Position numbers and translations under genes: made by a program. A stretch of 11,810 nt of DNA from Candidatus Omnitrophota bacterium (GTDB lineage: Bacteria; Omnitrophota; Gorgyraeia; Aquiviventales; Aquiviventaceae): NCBI GenBank assembly GCA_023247155.1, contig JAHFGZ010000029.1, forward strand, positions 1 to 11,810. The letters run 5' to 3'. Numbering within the stretch: the stretch's first letter is position 1; each line of letters opens with the position of its first letter. Positions 1 through 7,124 of this stretch are shown here, piece by piece. The notes beneath the pieces were generated by a model. The model made no database searches. It saw only the letters and a program-made list of their open reading frames with translations, and was not told where the DNA came from.

Positions 1-355
1 CGGCGCGGTCAAGCGCCTGGGCCATCTCCCCCAGCTCGTCCGGCGAGTCGCTCAGGATGCTCGCGATCACCGGGACGTCATGTCGCCGCAGGGCGGGCAG
101 CTTGTCCCGGAGGAACGCGTCGAGCCCCACGTTCTGCAGCCCGACCGCGTTCAGCATCCCCGAGGGCGTCTCCACCAGGCGCGGCGGCGGATGGCCGGCG
201 CGGGGGTGCCGGGTCACTGTCTTGGTCACGAGCGCCCCGAGCCGCGACAGCCGGACGGTGCGGGCGAACTCCAGCCCGTACCCGAACGTGCCGGCGGCCG
301 CCAGCACGGGGTTGCGCAGCGTCAGCGACCCGAGGGCGACCCGCAGGTCCGCCAT
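1..355 (-). CDS. pyrD: Dihydroorotate dehydrogenase, class 1B-like catalytic subunit (N-terminal 118 codons, runs off the left end)
   Basis: Oxidises dihydroorotate to orotate, the fourth step of UMP synthesis, using FMN. I translated this end by hand; it opens MADLRVALGSLTLRNPVLAA and shows the class 1 FMN-barrel opening: a GTFGYG turn near residues 22-27, a TK-x-x-T strand, PPPRLVET near residues 65-72, then the SGMLNAVGLQN segment. Those blocks resemble the PyrD of Bacillus-type (class 1B) enzymes more than the membrane-bound class 2 enzyme. The catalytic Cys/Ser loop and the C-terminal half lie outside the window. The ATG at 355-353 starts 2 bp after the stop of the preceding pilZ gene, so it is very probably the last visible cistron of the pyr operon. 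Class 1B enzymes normally work with the electron-transfer subunit PyrK, which is not seen here. Confidence 0.9.
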   Translation of the reverse strand, partial: MADLRVALGSLTLRNPVLAAAGTFGYGLEFARTVRLSRLGALVTKTVTRHPRAGHPPPRLVETPSGMLNAVGLQNVGLDAFLRDKLPALRRHDVPVIASILSDSPDELGEMAQALDRA

Positions 356-357
356 CG

Positions 358-705
358 TCACTCGAGCCGCCGGCTCAGAAAGGCGACCAGGTCATCGAGC
401 GCGGCTTGTTGGGTCGGTTCCATGCCGAGGAACTCCACGGCGCACGCCACGATCCCTGCCGGCTGCGCGCGGCTCCGGACCACCCGCCCGCGCAGGAGGA
501 GCGGCGCGCCGGAGCCCGGCAGGTGAAGCCGCAGGTCCAGCAGCTCGTCCGTGTCATACGGCTCCTCGCTCTCGAAGCCCACCCCGCCGGCGCTGAGGTC
601 GAGCAGCGCCACCTCCCGCCAGACGTCCGCGAGCGAGCCGGCGCGCCGGCACGCAAGGGTGAGCGGCACCGGGATCCGATGGAACCGACGCTGTTCTGCT
701 TCCAT
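358..705 (-). CDS. PilZ-domain protein, third of three (115 aa)
   Basis: Single-domain PilZ protein, a cyclic-di-GMP receptor fold. Both ligand motifs are present: R-x-x-x-R at residues 6-10 (in QRRFHR near the N-terminus) and D-x-S-x-x-G at 36-41 (DLSAGG). A beta-barrel region follows and then an amphipathic C-terminal helix (LDDLVAFLSRR). There is no signal peptide, membrane segment or output domain, so it would act by binding a partner. It resembles the protein encoded just upstream over its whole length, including the C-terminal helix, which suggests tandem duplication. The start ATG is 18 bp after the previous stop, with an AGGGG ribosome binding site close by. The pyrD start follows 2 bp after its stop. 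The target process is unknown. Confidence 0.87.
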   Translation of the reverse strand: MEAEQRRFHRIPVPLTLACRRAGSLADVWREVALLDLSAGGVGFESEEPYDTDELLDLRLHLPGSGAPLLLRGRVVRSRAQPAGIVACAVEFLGMEPTQQAALDDLVAFLSRRLE

Positions 706-723
706 GCCCCTCGCGCGGTGGCG

Positions 724-1068
724 CTACACCCGCTTGTTCAGAAACGCGACCAGCTGGTCGATGAGCGCACGCTGCGTCTCAGTGACGTCGAGGAATTCAA
801 CGCCGACCTCCGTCACCCCGGAGGCCTGCAGCTGGTGCCACACGATCCGACCGCTCAGCGCCGCCGGCTCCGCCGCCCCCGGCAGCCGGAGCTGGAGGCT
901 CAGCAGCGTGTCGGCTGCAAACGCCCCCTCGCTCCTGAACCGGAGGCCGCCGGCGCTGAGGCTGATCGCCGTCCCGACGCGCCACGGCTCGCCCAGCGTC
1001 CCGGCCTCGCGGTAGCGCACCTCGAGCGCCTCCCCCGCCCGCTGGAAACGGCGCCGCTCACGCGGCAT
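724..1068 (-). CDS. PilZ-domain protein, second of three, altered ligand motif (114 aa)
   Basis: PilZ-like protein with the N-terminal arginine motif (R6-x-x-x-R10 in ERRRFQR). The second cyclic-di-GMP motif reads S-L-S-A-G-G at residues 36-41, with Ser where Asp or Asn is usual. The beta-strand pattern and the C-terminal helix (LIDQLVAFLNKR) match the third PilZ protein. Known PilZ proteins that lose key motif residues may bind the ligand weakly or act as ligand-free adaptors. Which applies here cannot be told from sequence. The start codon overlaps the end of the first pilZ gene by 11 bp (ATGCCGCGTGA), so translation is probably coupled. No strong ribosome binding site is seen. Confidence 0.85.
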   Translation of the reverse strand: MPRERRRFQRAGEALEVRYREAGTLGEPWRVGTAISLSAGGLRFRSEGAFAADTLLSLQLRLPGAAEPAALSGRIVWHQLQASGVTEVGVEFLDVTETQRALIDQLVAFLNKRV

Positions 1069-1441
1069 CTGAAGCGGGCCCCTGGTCCGGCAGCCTGCGC
1101 GCGACCGCCTCGTCGATCAGGCGCTGGATCGAGGCATCGCCCGCGTCAAACGTCACGCCGAGCTCCACCATCCTCATGACCGCGGGCTTCACCCACGCCA
1201 CGCGCGCCATCACCCGCACGGGCTGGGACGCGGCAGGCAGCAGGAGCTGCATCTCGAAGGTGTCCCTGATGGCGAACGGATGCTCCGAGAGGAACCGCGC
1301 CCCGCCGCTGCTCAGGTCGCGCAAGGGCGACGCCAGCCACGTCGCGCCGCGCCCGCCCGGCGGCCGGTAGCGGACAAGGAGATGGCGGGCCACGCGCGGG
1401 GACCGGCGCTGCTCCTGCGGCGGTTCGGGGGACGCGGGCAT
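1058..1441 (-). CDS. PilZ-domain protein, first of three (127 aa)
   Basis: PilZ-domain protein with both canonical ligand motifs: R12-x-x-x-R16 in QRRSPR and D42-x-S-x-x-G47 in DLSSGG. A short Pro/Glu-rich N-terminus (MPASPEPPQEQ) precedes the domain and a charged tail of about 15 residues follows it. It is more diverged from the other two PilZ proteins than they are from each other. The start chosen is the ATG at 1441, 5 bp after the carB stop. A longer reading frame extends back into carB to 1561, but that part shows no PilZ-like sequence. No good ribosome binding site is visible, so it may be translated by coupling to carB. The function in this operon is unknown. Confidence 0.86.
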   Translation of the reverse strand: MPASPEPPQEQRRSPRVARHLLVRYRPPGGRGATWLASPLRDLSSGGARFLSEHPFAIRDTFEMQLLLPAASQPVRVMARVAWVKPAVMRMVELGVTFDAGDASIQRLIDEAVARRLPDQGPASDAA

Positions 1442-1446
1442 GGGGC

Positions 1447-4400
1447 TCAGGCGCGCAGGAGCTCGTGGTAGCGTTGGATCGGCGTGACGGTCAGCGCGCG
1501 CTTGCGCAGCGCCGCGATCCCGTTCACCGACGCCTGTGCCCCGGCGATCGTCGTGATGCACGGGATGCCCAGCATCGTGGCGGCGGAGCGGATCTGGACC
1601 TCGTCCGCGCGCGGCAGCCGGCCCGAGGGCGTATTGATCACGAGCTGCACGCCGCCGCGCTTCAACAGGTCGAGGACGTTCGGCCGGCCCTCATGGATCT
1701 TCTTCACCAGGCCCGCGTGCACCCCGCAGCGCTGCAGCGCCTTGAGCGTGCCCTGGGTCGCCACGAGCTCGAAGCCCATCTCCTCGAGCCGCTGGGCGAT
1801 GAGGACCACCGGGCGCTTGTCCCGGTTCTTGACGCTGACGAAGACCGTGCCCGCCTTCGGGAGGAGCTGGCCGGCCGCGATCTGGGATTTGATGAACGCC
1901 AGCCCGAAGTCCTCATCGAGGCCCATGACCTCGCCGGTGGACCGCATCTCGGGCCCGAGCAGGATGTCCACGCCGGCGAACCGCGAGAAGGGGAACACCG
2001 ATTCCTTGACGGCCAGGAACGGCGGGACCACCTCCTCTGTGACGCCCTGCTCGCGCAGGCTGACGCCGGCCATGGCCCGCGTGGCGATCTTGGCCAGCGG
2101 GACCCCGATGGCCTTCGAGATGAAGGGGACGGTCCGGGAGGCGCGGGGGTTCACCTCCAGGACGTAGACGGCGTCGTCCTTCACCGCGAACTGGACGTTC
2201 ATCAGCCCGACGACCGAGAGCGCCCCGGCCAGCTTGAGGGCGGCCGTCCGGATGTCGCCGAGCGTCTCGTCCGTGAGCGTGTGCGGCGGCAGCACCATGG
2301 CGCTGTCCCCCGAGTGGATGCCCGCCTCCTCGATGTGCTCCAGGATGCCCCCGATGACGTACGTCTCCCCGTCGCCCACCAGGTCCACGTCCACCTCGAT
2401 CGCGTCCTCGAGGAACTTGTCGATGAGGACCGGGAAGTCGGGCGAGGCGTCGAACGCCGCCTGCGCGAACCGCGCGAGCTGCTCGTCGTCGTAGACGAGC
2501 TCCATCGCCCGGCCGCCGAGGACGTACGAGGGCCGGACGAGGCAGGGGTAGCCGACGGCGTGCGCGGTCAGCCGCGCCTCCTCCAGCGTCATCGCGGTGC
2601 CGCTGGGCGACTGGCGCAGCCCCAACTCGTCCAGGAGCCGCTTGAACTTCTCGCGGTTTTCCGTCCGGTCGATCGTCTCCGGCTTGGTGCCGAGGATCGG
2701 CACGCCGGCCTGGGCCAGCCCCATCGTGAGGTTCAGCGGCGTCTGCCCGCCGAACTGCACGATCACCCCGTCGGGGGCCTCCCGCCGCACGATGTGGAGC
2801 ACGTCCTCAAGCGTCACCGGCTCGAAGTAGAGCGTGTCCGAGGTGTCGTAGTCGGTCGAGACCGTCTCCGGGTTCGAGTTGACCATGATGACCTCGATCC
2901 CGAGCTCGCGCAGCGCGAAGGCCGCGTGGACGCAGCAGTAGTCGAACTCGATCCCCTGCCCGATCCGATTTGGTCCGCCGCCGAGCACCATGATCTTGCG
3001 CTTCCGCGGTTCAAGGTTCACGGTTCGAGGTTCGAGGCTGCCCTCCCCTTGAACCTTCAACCTGGAACCTAGAACCAGGGGCGGATTCTCATACGTCGAG
3101 TAGTAATACGGGGTCTTCGCCTCGAACTCGGCCGCGCAGGTGTCCACGAGGTAGTACGAGGGTTCGACCCCCCACCGGAACCGCCACTCCCGGATGGCGC
3201 GCTCGTCGAACCCCCAGAGCCTGGCGAGCTGTCGGTCGCTGAAGCCGTGCTGCTTGGCGCGCCGCAGCACCTCGGCTCCCGCGAGCTGGGCGGCGCTGCC
3301 GACGGCCGTCTCCATGCAGGCGCGCATCTGCTCACCCGCCGCCTGGAGGGCACGCTCCTCCGCGATGAGCGTGTCGAGCTGGCGGAGGAACCACCGGTCG
3401 ATCTTCGTCAGTTGGAACACCTCATCGAGCGGCAGCCCGGAGGCGAGCGCCTCCTTGAGATAGAAGATCCGCTCCGCCGTCGGGGTCGCCAGCCGTTGGC
3501 GCAAGAGATCCGCCGGCGTGCCGCCCGGCCCGCCCTCCCAACCGTCCTTCCGGATCTCAAGGCCCCGGAGCGCCTTCTGGAACGCCTCGGGAAAGGTGCG
3601 GCCGATGGCCATCGTCTCCCCGACCGACTTCATCTGGATCGTCAGCGTGGGATCCGCCCCGGGGAGCTTCTCGAAGGCGAAGCGGGGCACCTTGACGACG
3701 ACGTAGTCGATGGCGGGCTCGAAGCACGCCGGCGTCTGCTGGGTGATGTCGTTGGCCAGTTCGTGCAGCGTGTAGCCGACCGCGAGCTTGGCCGCGATCT
3801 TCGCGATGGGGAACCCCGTCGCCTTGGAGGCGAGCGCCGAGGAGCGCGAGACGCGGGGGTTCATCTCGATGACGAGGAGCCGCCCCGAGTCCGGGTGGAC
3901 GGCGAACTGGACGTTCGAGCCGCCGGTCTCCACCCCGATGGCCCGGATGACCGTGATGGCGGCGTCGCGCATCTCCTGGTACTCCCGGTCGGTGAGCGTC
4001 TGGGCGGGCGCCACCGTGATGGAGTCGCCGGTGTGCACGCCCATCGGGTCGAGGTTCTCGATCGAGCAGACGATGACGACGTTGTCCGCGACGTCCCGCA
4101 TCACCTCCAGCTCGAACTCCTTCCACCCGATGACCGACTCCTCCACCGAGATCTCGCGGATCATGGAGAGCGTCAGGCCCGTCTTCGCAAGCCGGTCGAG
4201 CTCTTCCGGGTGATAGGCGACCCCGCCGCCCGTCCCGCCGAGGGTGAAGCTGGGCCGGATGACGCACGGGAAGCCGATCCGCTCGGCGATGGCGCGGGCC
4301 TCCTCGAGGGTGTGCGCGTAGCCGGCGCGCGGGATCTCCAGCCCCGCCGATTCCATGGTGCGCTTGAAGAGCGCCCGATCCTCGGCGCGCCTGATGGCCT

Positions 4401-4761
4401 CGAGGGTGGCCCCGATGAGCTCCACCCGGAAGCGCGAGAGCGCGCCCCGCTCCGCAAGCTGGACGGTCACGTTGAGCGCGGTCTGCCCGCCCAGCGTCGG
4501 CAGCAGCGCGTCCGGCCGCTCCGCCTCGATGATCTGCTCCAGGATCTCGGCCGTGATGGGCTCGATGTAGGTCCGGTCGGCCATCTCCGGGTCGGTCATG
4601 ATGGTCGCGGGGTTGGAGTTGACCAGGATGACCGAGTAGCCCTCCTCCCGGAGCGCCTTGCACGCCTGGGTGCCGGAGTAGTCGAACTCGCAGGCCTGCG
4701 AGATGACGATGGGTCCCGAGCCGATGATGAGGATCTTCTTCAAGTCCGTGCGCTTCGGCAT
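1447..4761 (-). CDS. carB: Carbamoyl phosphate synthetase large subunit (1104 aa)
   Basis: Makes carbamoyl phosphate from bicarbonate, two ATP and ammonia delivered by CarA, for both pyrimidines and arginine. The internally duplicated layout is complete. The N-terminal half opens IGSGPIVISQACEFDYSG (residues 13-30), with the ATP-grasp region to about 400. An oligomerisation region (about 400-555) follows, then the second half beginning MVLGGGPNRIGQGIEFDY (591-608). The C-terminal MGS-like regulatory domain covers roughly the last 150 residues. Length is close to the usual 1060-1080, the excess being mainly in the linker between the halves (residues about 558-589). That linker is encoded by an inverted array of 7-bp repeats (3008-3076), still in frame. 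The ATG at 4761 lies 3 bp after the preceding stop, without an obvious ribosome binding site. Confidence 0.98.
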   Translation of the reverse strand: MPKRTDLKKILIIGSGPIVISQACEFDYSGTQACKALREEGYSVILVNSNPATIMTDPEMADRTYIEPITAEILEQIIEAERPDALLPTLGGQTALNVTVQLAERGALSRFRVELIGATLEAIRRAEDRALFKRTMESAGLEIPRAGYAHTLEEARAIAERIGFPCVIRPSFTLGGTGGGVAYHPEELDRLAKTGLTLSMIREISVEESVIGWKEFELEVMRDVADNVVIVCSIENLDPMGVHTGDSITVAPAQTLTDREYQEMRDAAITVIRAIGVETGGSNVQFAVHPDSGRLLVIEMNPRVSRSSALASKATGFPIAKIAAKLAVGYTLHELANDITQQTPACFEPAIDYVVVKVPRFAFEKLPGADPTLTIQMKSVGETMAIGRTFPEAFQKALRGLEIRKDGWEGGPGGTPADLLRQRLATPTAERIFYLKEALASGLPLDEVFQLTKIDRWFLRQLDTLIAEERALQAAGEQMRACMETAVGSAAQLAGAEVLRRAKQHGFSDRQLARLWGFDERAIREWRFRWGVEPSYYLVDTCAAEFEAKTPYYYSTYENPPLVLGSRLKVQGEGSLEPRTVNLEPRKRKIMVLGGGPNRIGQGIEFDYCCVHAAFALRELGIEVIMVNSNPETVSTDYDTSDTLYFEPVTLEDVLHIVRREAPDGVIVQFGGQTPLNLTMGLAQAGVPILGTKPETIDRTENREKFKRLLDELGLRQSPSGTAMTLEEARLTAHAVGYPCLVRPSYVLGGRAMELVYDDEQLARFAQAAFDASPDFPVLIDKFLEDAIEVDVDLVGDGETYVIGGILEHIEEAGIHSGDSAMVLPPHTLTDETLGDIRTAALKLAGALSVVGLMNVQFAVKDDAVYVLEVNPRASRTVPFISKAIGVPLAKIATRAMAGVSLREQGVTEEVVPPFLAVKESVFPFSRFAGVDILLGPEMRSTGEVMGLDEDFGLAFIKSQIAAGQLLPKAGTVFVSVKNRDKRPVVLIAQRLEEMGFELVATQGTLKALQRCGVHAGLVKKIHEGRPNVLDLLKRGGVQLVINTPSGRLPRADEVQIRSAATMLGIPCITTIAGAQASVNGIAALRKRALTVTPIQRYHELLRA
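3008..3076. repeat. Inverted array of 7-bp repeats inside carB (hairpin-forming, in frame)
   Basis: On the plus strand the left arm (3008-3037) is made of heptads of the form GGTTCAA, GGTTCAC, GGTTCGA, GGTTCGA plus GG. A 9-bp spacer (3038-3046) follows, then a right arm (3047-3076) with the reverse pattern (CCTTGAACC, CTTCAACC, CTGGAACC, CTAGAACC). The arms are each 30 bp and I count 24 of 30 positions complementary, with mismatches concentrated at the variable heptad positions. Total length is 69 bp, exactly 23 codons, so carB is not broken. The translated residues (about 562-585) lie between YYYSTYE and the MVLGGGPNR start of the second synthetase half. No target-site duplication was recognised. 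I saw no second copy in the window. Confidence 0.8.
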
Positions 4762-4764
4762 CGG

Positions 4765-6006
4765 TCAGAAGAGCGTCATCTGCTGCTCGGTCTCGGCCGC
4801 CGCGGCGGCGTCATCGAAGAGCTTGACCTTGCCGTACTCGCCGTCGTAGCCGGGCTCCACCGTCACGCGCCCCTCCCGCATCCGGAGGATCCCCTCCGCG
4901 ATCTTGGCGGGCGCGGTTTTTCGGAGCTGCTCCTCGGAGGTCTCCAGCAGCACGGCAAACTCTGTGCCGCAGCGATAGATGAGCTGCTGGTACTCGCGCT
5001 CGACCGCCTGGGTGCCCACCCCGACCCCCAGCGCGTCGGCGATGATCTCATCGAGCTGCACGACCCGCTTGAACGGGATGGCGCCCTCCGGCTGCGTCCC
5101 CTCGGGCCGATCCGCCAGCGCCTCGACCCGGTGCATCACCCCGACGGTCACCCGCTTGCCGCAGGCCGGGCAGCGGAAGCCGTGCCGCTTGGTCTCCGCG
5201 GGCGCCCAGCGGACCTGGCAGGCGCGGTGGCCATCGTAGTGGTACTTCCCCTCCTCCGGGAAGAACTCGAGCGTGCAGAGGAATTTCGTCCGGTCCTTGG
5301 TCCGCAGCGCGCCCGCGATGGCGTCGTAGTCCACCGCACAGTCAAAGACATTCGCCTCCCGGCCGAGCCGCCGCGCGGAGTGGCTGTCCGAGTTGGAGAT
5401 GAGGGCGTAGCGGTCCAGCGCCGAGAGCCGCCAGTTCATCGCCGGATCCGACGAGAGCCCGGTCTCCAGGGCGACGATGTGCTTGGCCTGGTGCTCGAAG
5501 CACTCCTCCACCGCGTCGAAGCCCGAGGTGGACCCGAAGAGTGAAAACCACGGCGTCCACGCGTGCGCCGGCACGACCAGGCACCGGGGCTCGATCCCCA
5601 CGACGAGCTCCACGAGGCGCCACGCCTCCATCCGCAGCGTCGGGCGCCCGTCGAGGCTGAGGCCGCCGAACGGCGCAAGCTCCCCGTTGATCCGCTCGAC
5701 CGCCTCGAGGCTCGGCGCGAACAGGACGTGGTGGATCTGGTGCGCCTTGCCGCCCTTGTAGAAGAGCGTGTTCACCTCCGCCGTGAGGAGGAAGTGGACC
5801 CCGGCATGCTCGTAGAGCCCACGCCCGGTCTCCCGCAGCGCGTCCTTGAGCTCCTGGAGCCAGAGCGGATGGGTGAAGTCGCCGGTCCCCAGGACGCCGA
5901 TCCCTTTGATCTTGGCCCACTTGGCCAGCTCGGCGACCGTCAGATCCTTCGAGCAGGCCCGGCTGTAGCGGGAGTGGATGTGGAAATCGGCGACGAATCG
6001 GGGCAT
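4765..6006 (-). CDS. EndoQ-family PHP-domain endonuclease with zinc finger (413 aa)
   Basis: Belongs, by recognition, to the PHP proteins typified by archaeal Endonuclease Q and Bacillus YqxK-like proteins. EndoQ nicks DNA 5' of deaminated bases (uracil, hypoxanthine, xanthine) and abasic sites. The PHP metal ligands are visible: H9-x-H11 (ADFHIHSRYSR), D43 and H46 in TGDFTHP, E77, an H-x-x-H-H cluster at 89-93, H148 (PAHAW), and D207-x-H209 (SNSDSH). A zinc-finger-like segment with H260, C263, C279 and C282 (CPACGK) follows, then a helical C-terminal part. The last residues, QMTLF, resemble a sliding-clamp-binding peptide. The ATG at 6006 has a GGAG five bases upstream and begins 2 bp after the carA stop; the frame extending back to 6612 is only carA antiframe. 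The assignment rests on motif memory, not a search. Confidence 0.85.
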   Translation of the reverse strand: MPRFVADFHIHSRYSRACSKDLTVAELAKWAKIKGIGVLGTGDFTHPLWLQELKDALRETGRGLYEHAGVHFLLTAEVNTLFYKGGKAHQIHHVLFAPSLEAVERINGELAPFGGLSLDGRPTLRMEAWRLVELVVGIEPRCLVVPAHAWTPWFSLFGSTSGFDAVEECFEHQAKHIVALETGLSSDPAMNWRLSALDRYALISNSDSHSARRLGREANVFDCAVDYDAIAGALRTKDRTKFLCTLEFFPEEGKYHYDGHRACQVRWAPAETKRHGFRCPACGKRVTVGVMHRVEALADRPEGTQPEGAIPFKRVVQLDEIIADALGVGVGTQAVEREYQQLIYRCGTEFAVLLETSEEQLRKTAPAKIAEGILRMREGRVTVEPGYDGEYGKVKLFDDAAAAAETEQQMTLF

Positions 6007-6008
6007 GG

Positions 6009-7124
6009 TCACTCCGCCTCCACGAGGTCCAGAAACCGCCCGAAGAGATGGCGCGCGTCGTGCGGGCCGGGCGAGGCCTCCGGGTGGTACTGGAGACTGA
6101 CGATGGGCAGCGTGGCGTGGCGCATCCCTTCGACGGTCCCGTCGTTCAGGTTCTGGTGCGTGACCTCGGCCGCCTGCCCCGGGATGGAGTCCATCCGGAC
6201 CGCGAAGTTGTGGTTCTGGGTGGTGATCTCGACTTTCTTCGTCGCGACGTCCTGCACCGGATGGTTGCCGCCATGATGGCCGAACTTCAGCTTGAAGGTC
6301 TCGCCCCCGTAGGCGAGGCCCAGGAGCTGGTGACCCAGGCAGATGCCCAGCATCGGCACGCGGCCCATCAGCCCGCGGATGGCCGCCAGCGCGTACGTCA
6401 CCGCCGCCGGGTCGCCCGGCCCGTTGGAGAGCACCACGCCATCGGGCTTGTGCGCCAGGATGTCGCTTGCCGTCGACGCCGCCGGCAGCACGGTGACGCG
6501 GCAGCCGCGCGCGGCGAGCTCCCGCAGGATGTTGTACTTCACGCCGTAGTCCATCACCACCATATGCCTGGAACGGGGGAGGGGGGATGGGGGGCTGTCC
6601 CGCAACGGCCACTCGTAGGGGGCCTCGCAGGTCACGTCCTTGACGAGGTCCGTGCCGACGATCTCCGGGGCACGTTGCACGCGCGACAGCAGCCGCTCCG
6701 GGTCCGGCTCCGTCGTTGAGAGCCCGCAGCGCATCGAGCCCTGCCGACGCAGGAGCAGCGTCACCGCCCGCGTGTCCACGCCGTCAAGCGCCACGATGCG
6801 GTGGCGCTTGAGGTAGGCGTCAAGCGGCCCCTGCGCACGGAAGTTGCTGGCGACGGGCGAGAGAGAGCGGATGACGAACCCCTCGACCCACGGACGGCGC
6901 GACTCGACGTCCTCCTCGTTGACCCCGTAGTTGCCGATGTGCGGGTAGGTCATGCACACGACCTGGCCCCGGTAGGAGGGATCGGTCAGGACCTCCTGGT
7001 AGCCGGTCATCGCGGTGTTGAAGACCGCTTCCCCGAAGGCCTCGCCCTCGGCCCCGATCGCGCGCCCGCGGAACGCGGAGCCGTCTTCGAGCACCAGCCA
7101 GGCCGGCCGCGCCGCGTGGCTCAT
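6009..7124 (-). CDS. carA: Carbamoyl phosphate synthetase small subunit, glutamine amidotransferase (371 aa)
   Basis: Hydrolyses glutamine and passes ammonia to CarB. The N-terminal small-subunit domain (residues 8-150) contains the typical NTAMTGYQEVLTDPS and GNYG segments. The C-terminal class I glutamine amidotransferase domain starts near 187 (MVVMDYGVKYNILREL). Its catalytic triad is present: Cys262 in GICLGHQ, His347 and Glu349 in QYHPEASPGPHD. SNGPGDP at 233-239 is also conserved. The linker between the domains (about 173-187) is Pro/Ser/Arg-rich and encoded by C-rich DNA. Length is typical of the family. The start is the ATG at 7124, overlapping the pyrC stop by 4 bp (ATGA); the reading frame continues upstream to 7451 but that part is not CarA-like. 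The nuclease gene follows 2 bp downstream and separates carA from carB. Confidence 0.98.
   Translation of the reverse strand: MSHAARPAWLVLEDGSAFRGRAIGAEGEAFGEAVFNTAMTGYQEVLTDPSYRGQVVCMTYPHIGNYGVNEEDVESRRPWVEGFVIRSLSPVASNFRAQGPLDAYLKRHRIVALDGVDTRAVTLLLRRQGSMRCGLSTTEPDPERLLSRVQRAPEIVGTDLVKDVTCEAPYEWPLRDSPPSPLPRSRHMVVMDYGVKYNILRELAARGCRVTVLPAASTASDILAHKPDGVVLSNGPGDPAAVTYALAAIRGLMGRVPMLGICLGHQLLGLAYGGETFKLKFGHHGGNHPVQDVATKKVEITTQNHNFAVRMDSIPGQAAEVTHQNLNDGTVEGMRHATLPIVSLQYHPEASPGPHDARHLFGRFLDLVEAE

Noticed and set aside
57..1179. Plus-strand open frames across pyrD and the pilZ genes.
   Set aside because: Compositionally biased antisense frames with no motifs. The minus-strand frames have PilZ and PyrD hallmarks and operon spacing.
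4699..4704. GPIVISQ instead of GPIVIGQ in the first CarB ATP-grasp region.
   Set aside because: From memory the Ser form is common in CarB of deltaproteobacterial-type lineages, so it is not a defect.
1465..5544. Very long open frames on the plus strand opposite carB and the nuclease gene (535 and 765 codons).
   Set aside because: They are antisense shadows of high-GC genes, rich in Arg, Asp, Gly and Leu with no recognisable domain, and the minus-strand genes there are certain.
6575..6594. Possible G-quadruplex on the plus strand in carA.
   Set aside because: Only three G-tracts are present, with no fourth run of three within loop distance, and the strand is the non-message one.
6007..6612. 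A 615-residue form of the PHP nuclease and, likewise, a 480-residue CarA reaching 7451.
   Set aside because: The extra N-terminal parts are out-of-frame readings of carA and pyrC. Family homology begins at the ATG codons at 6006 and 7124.
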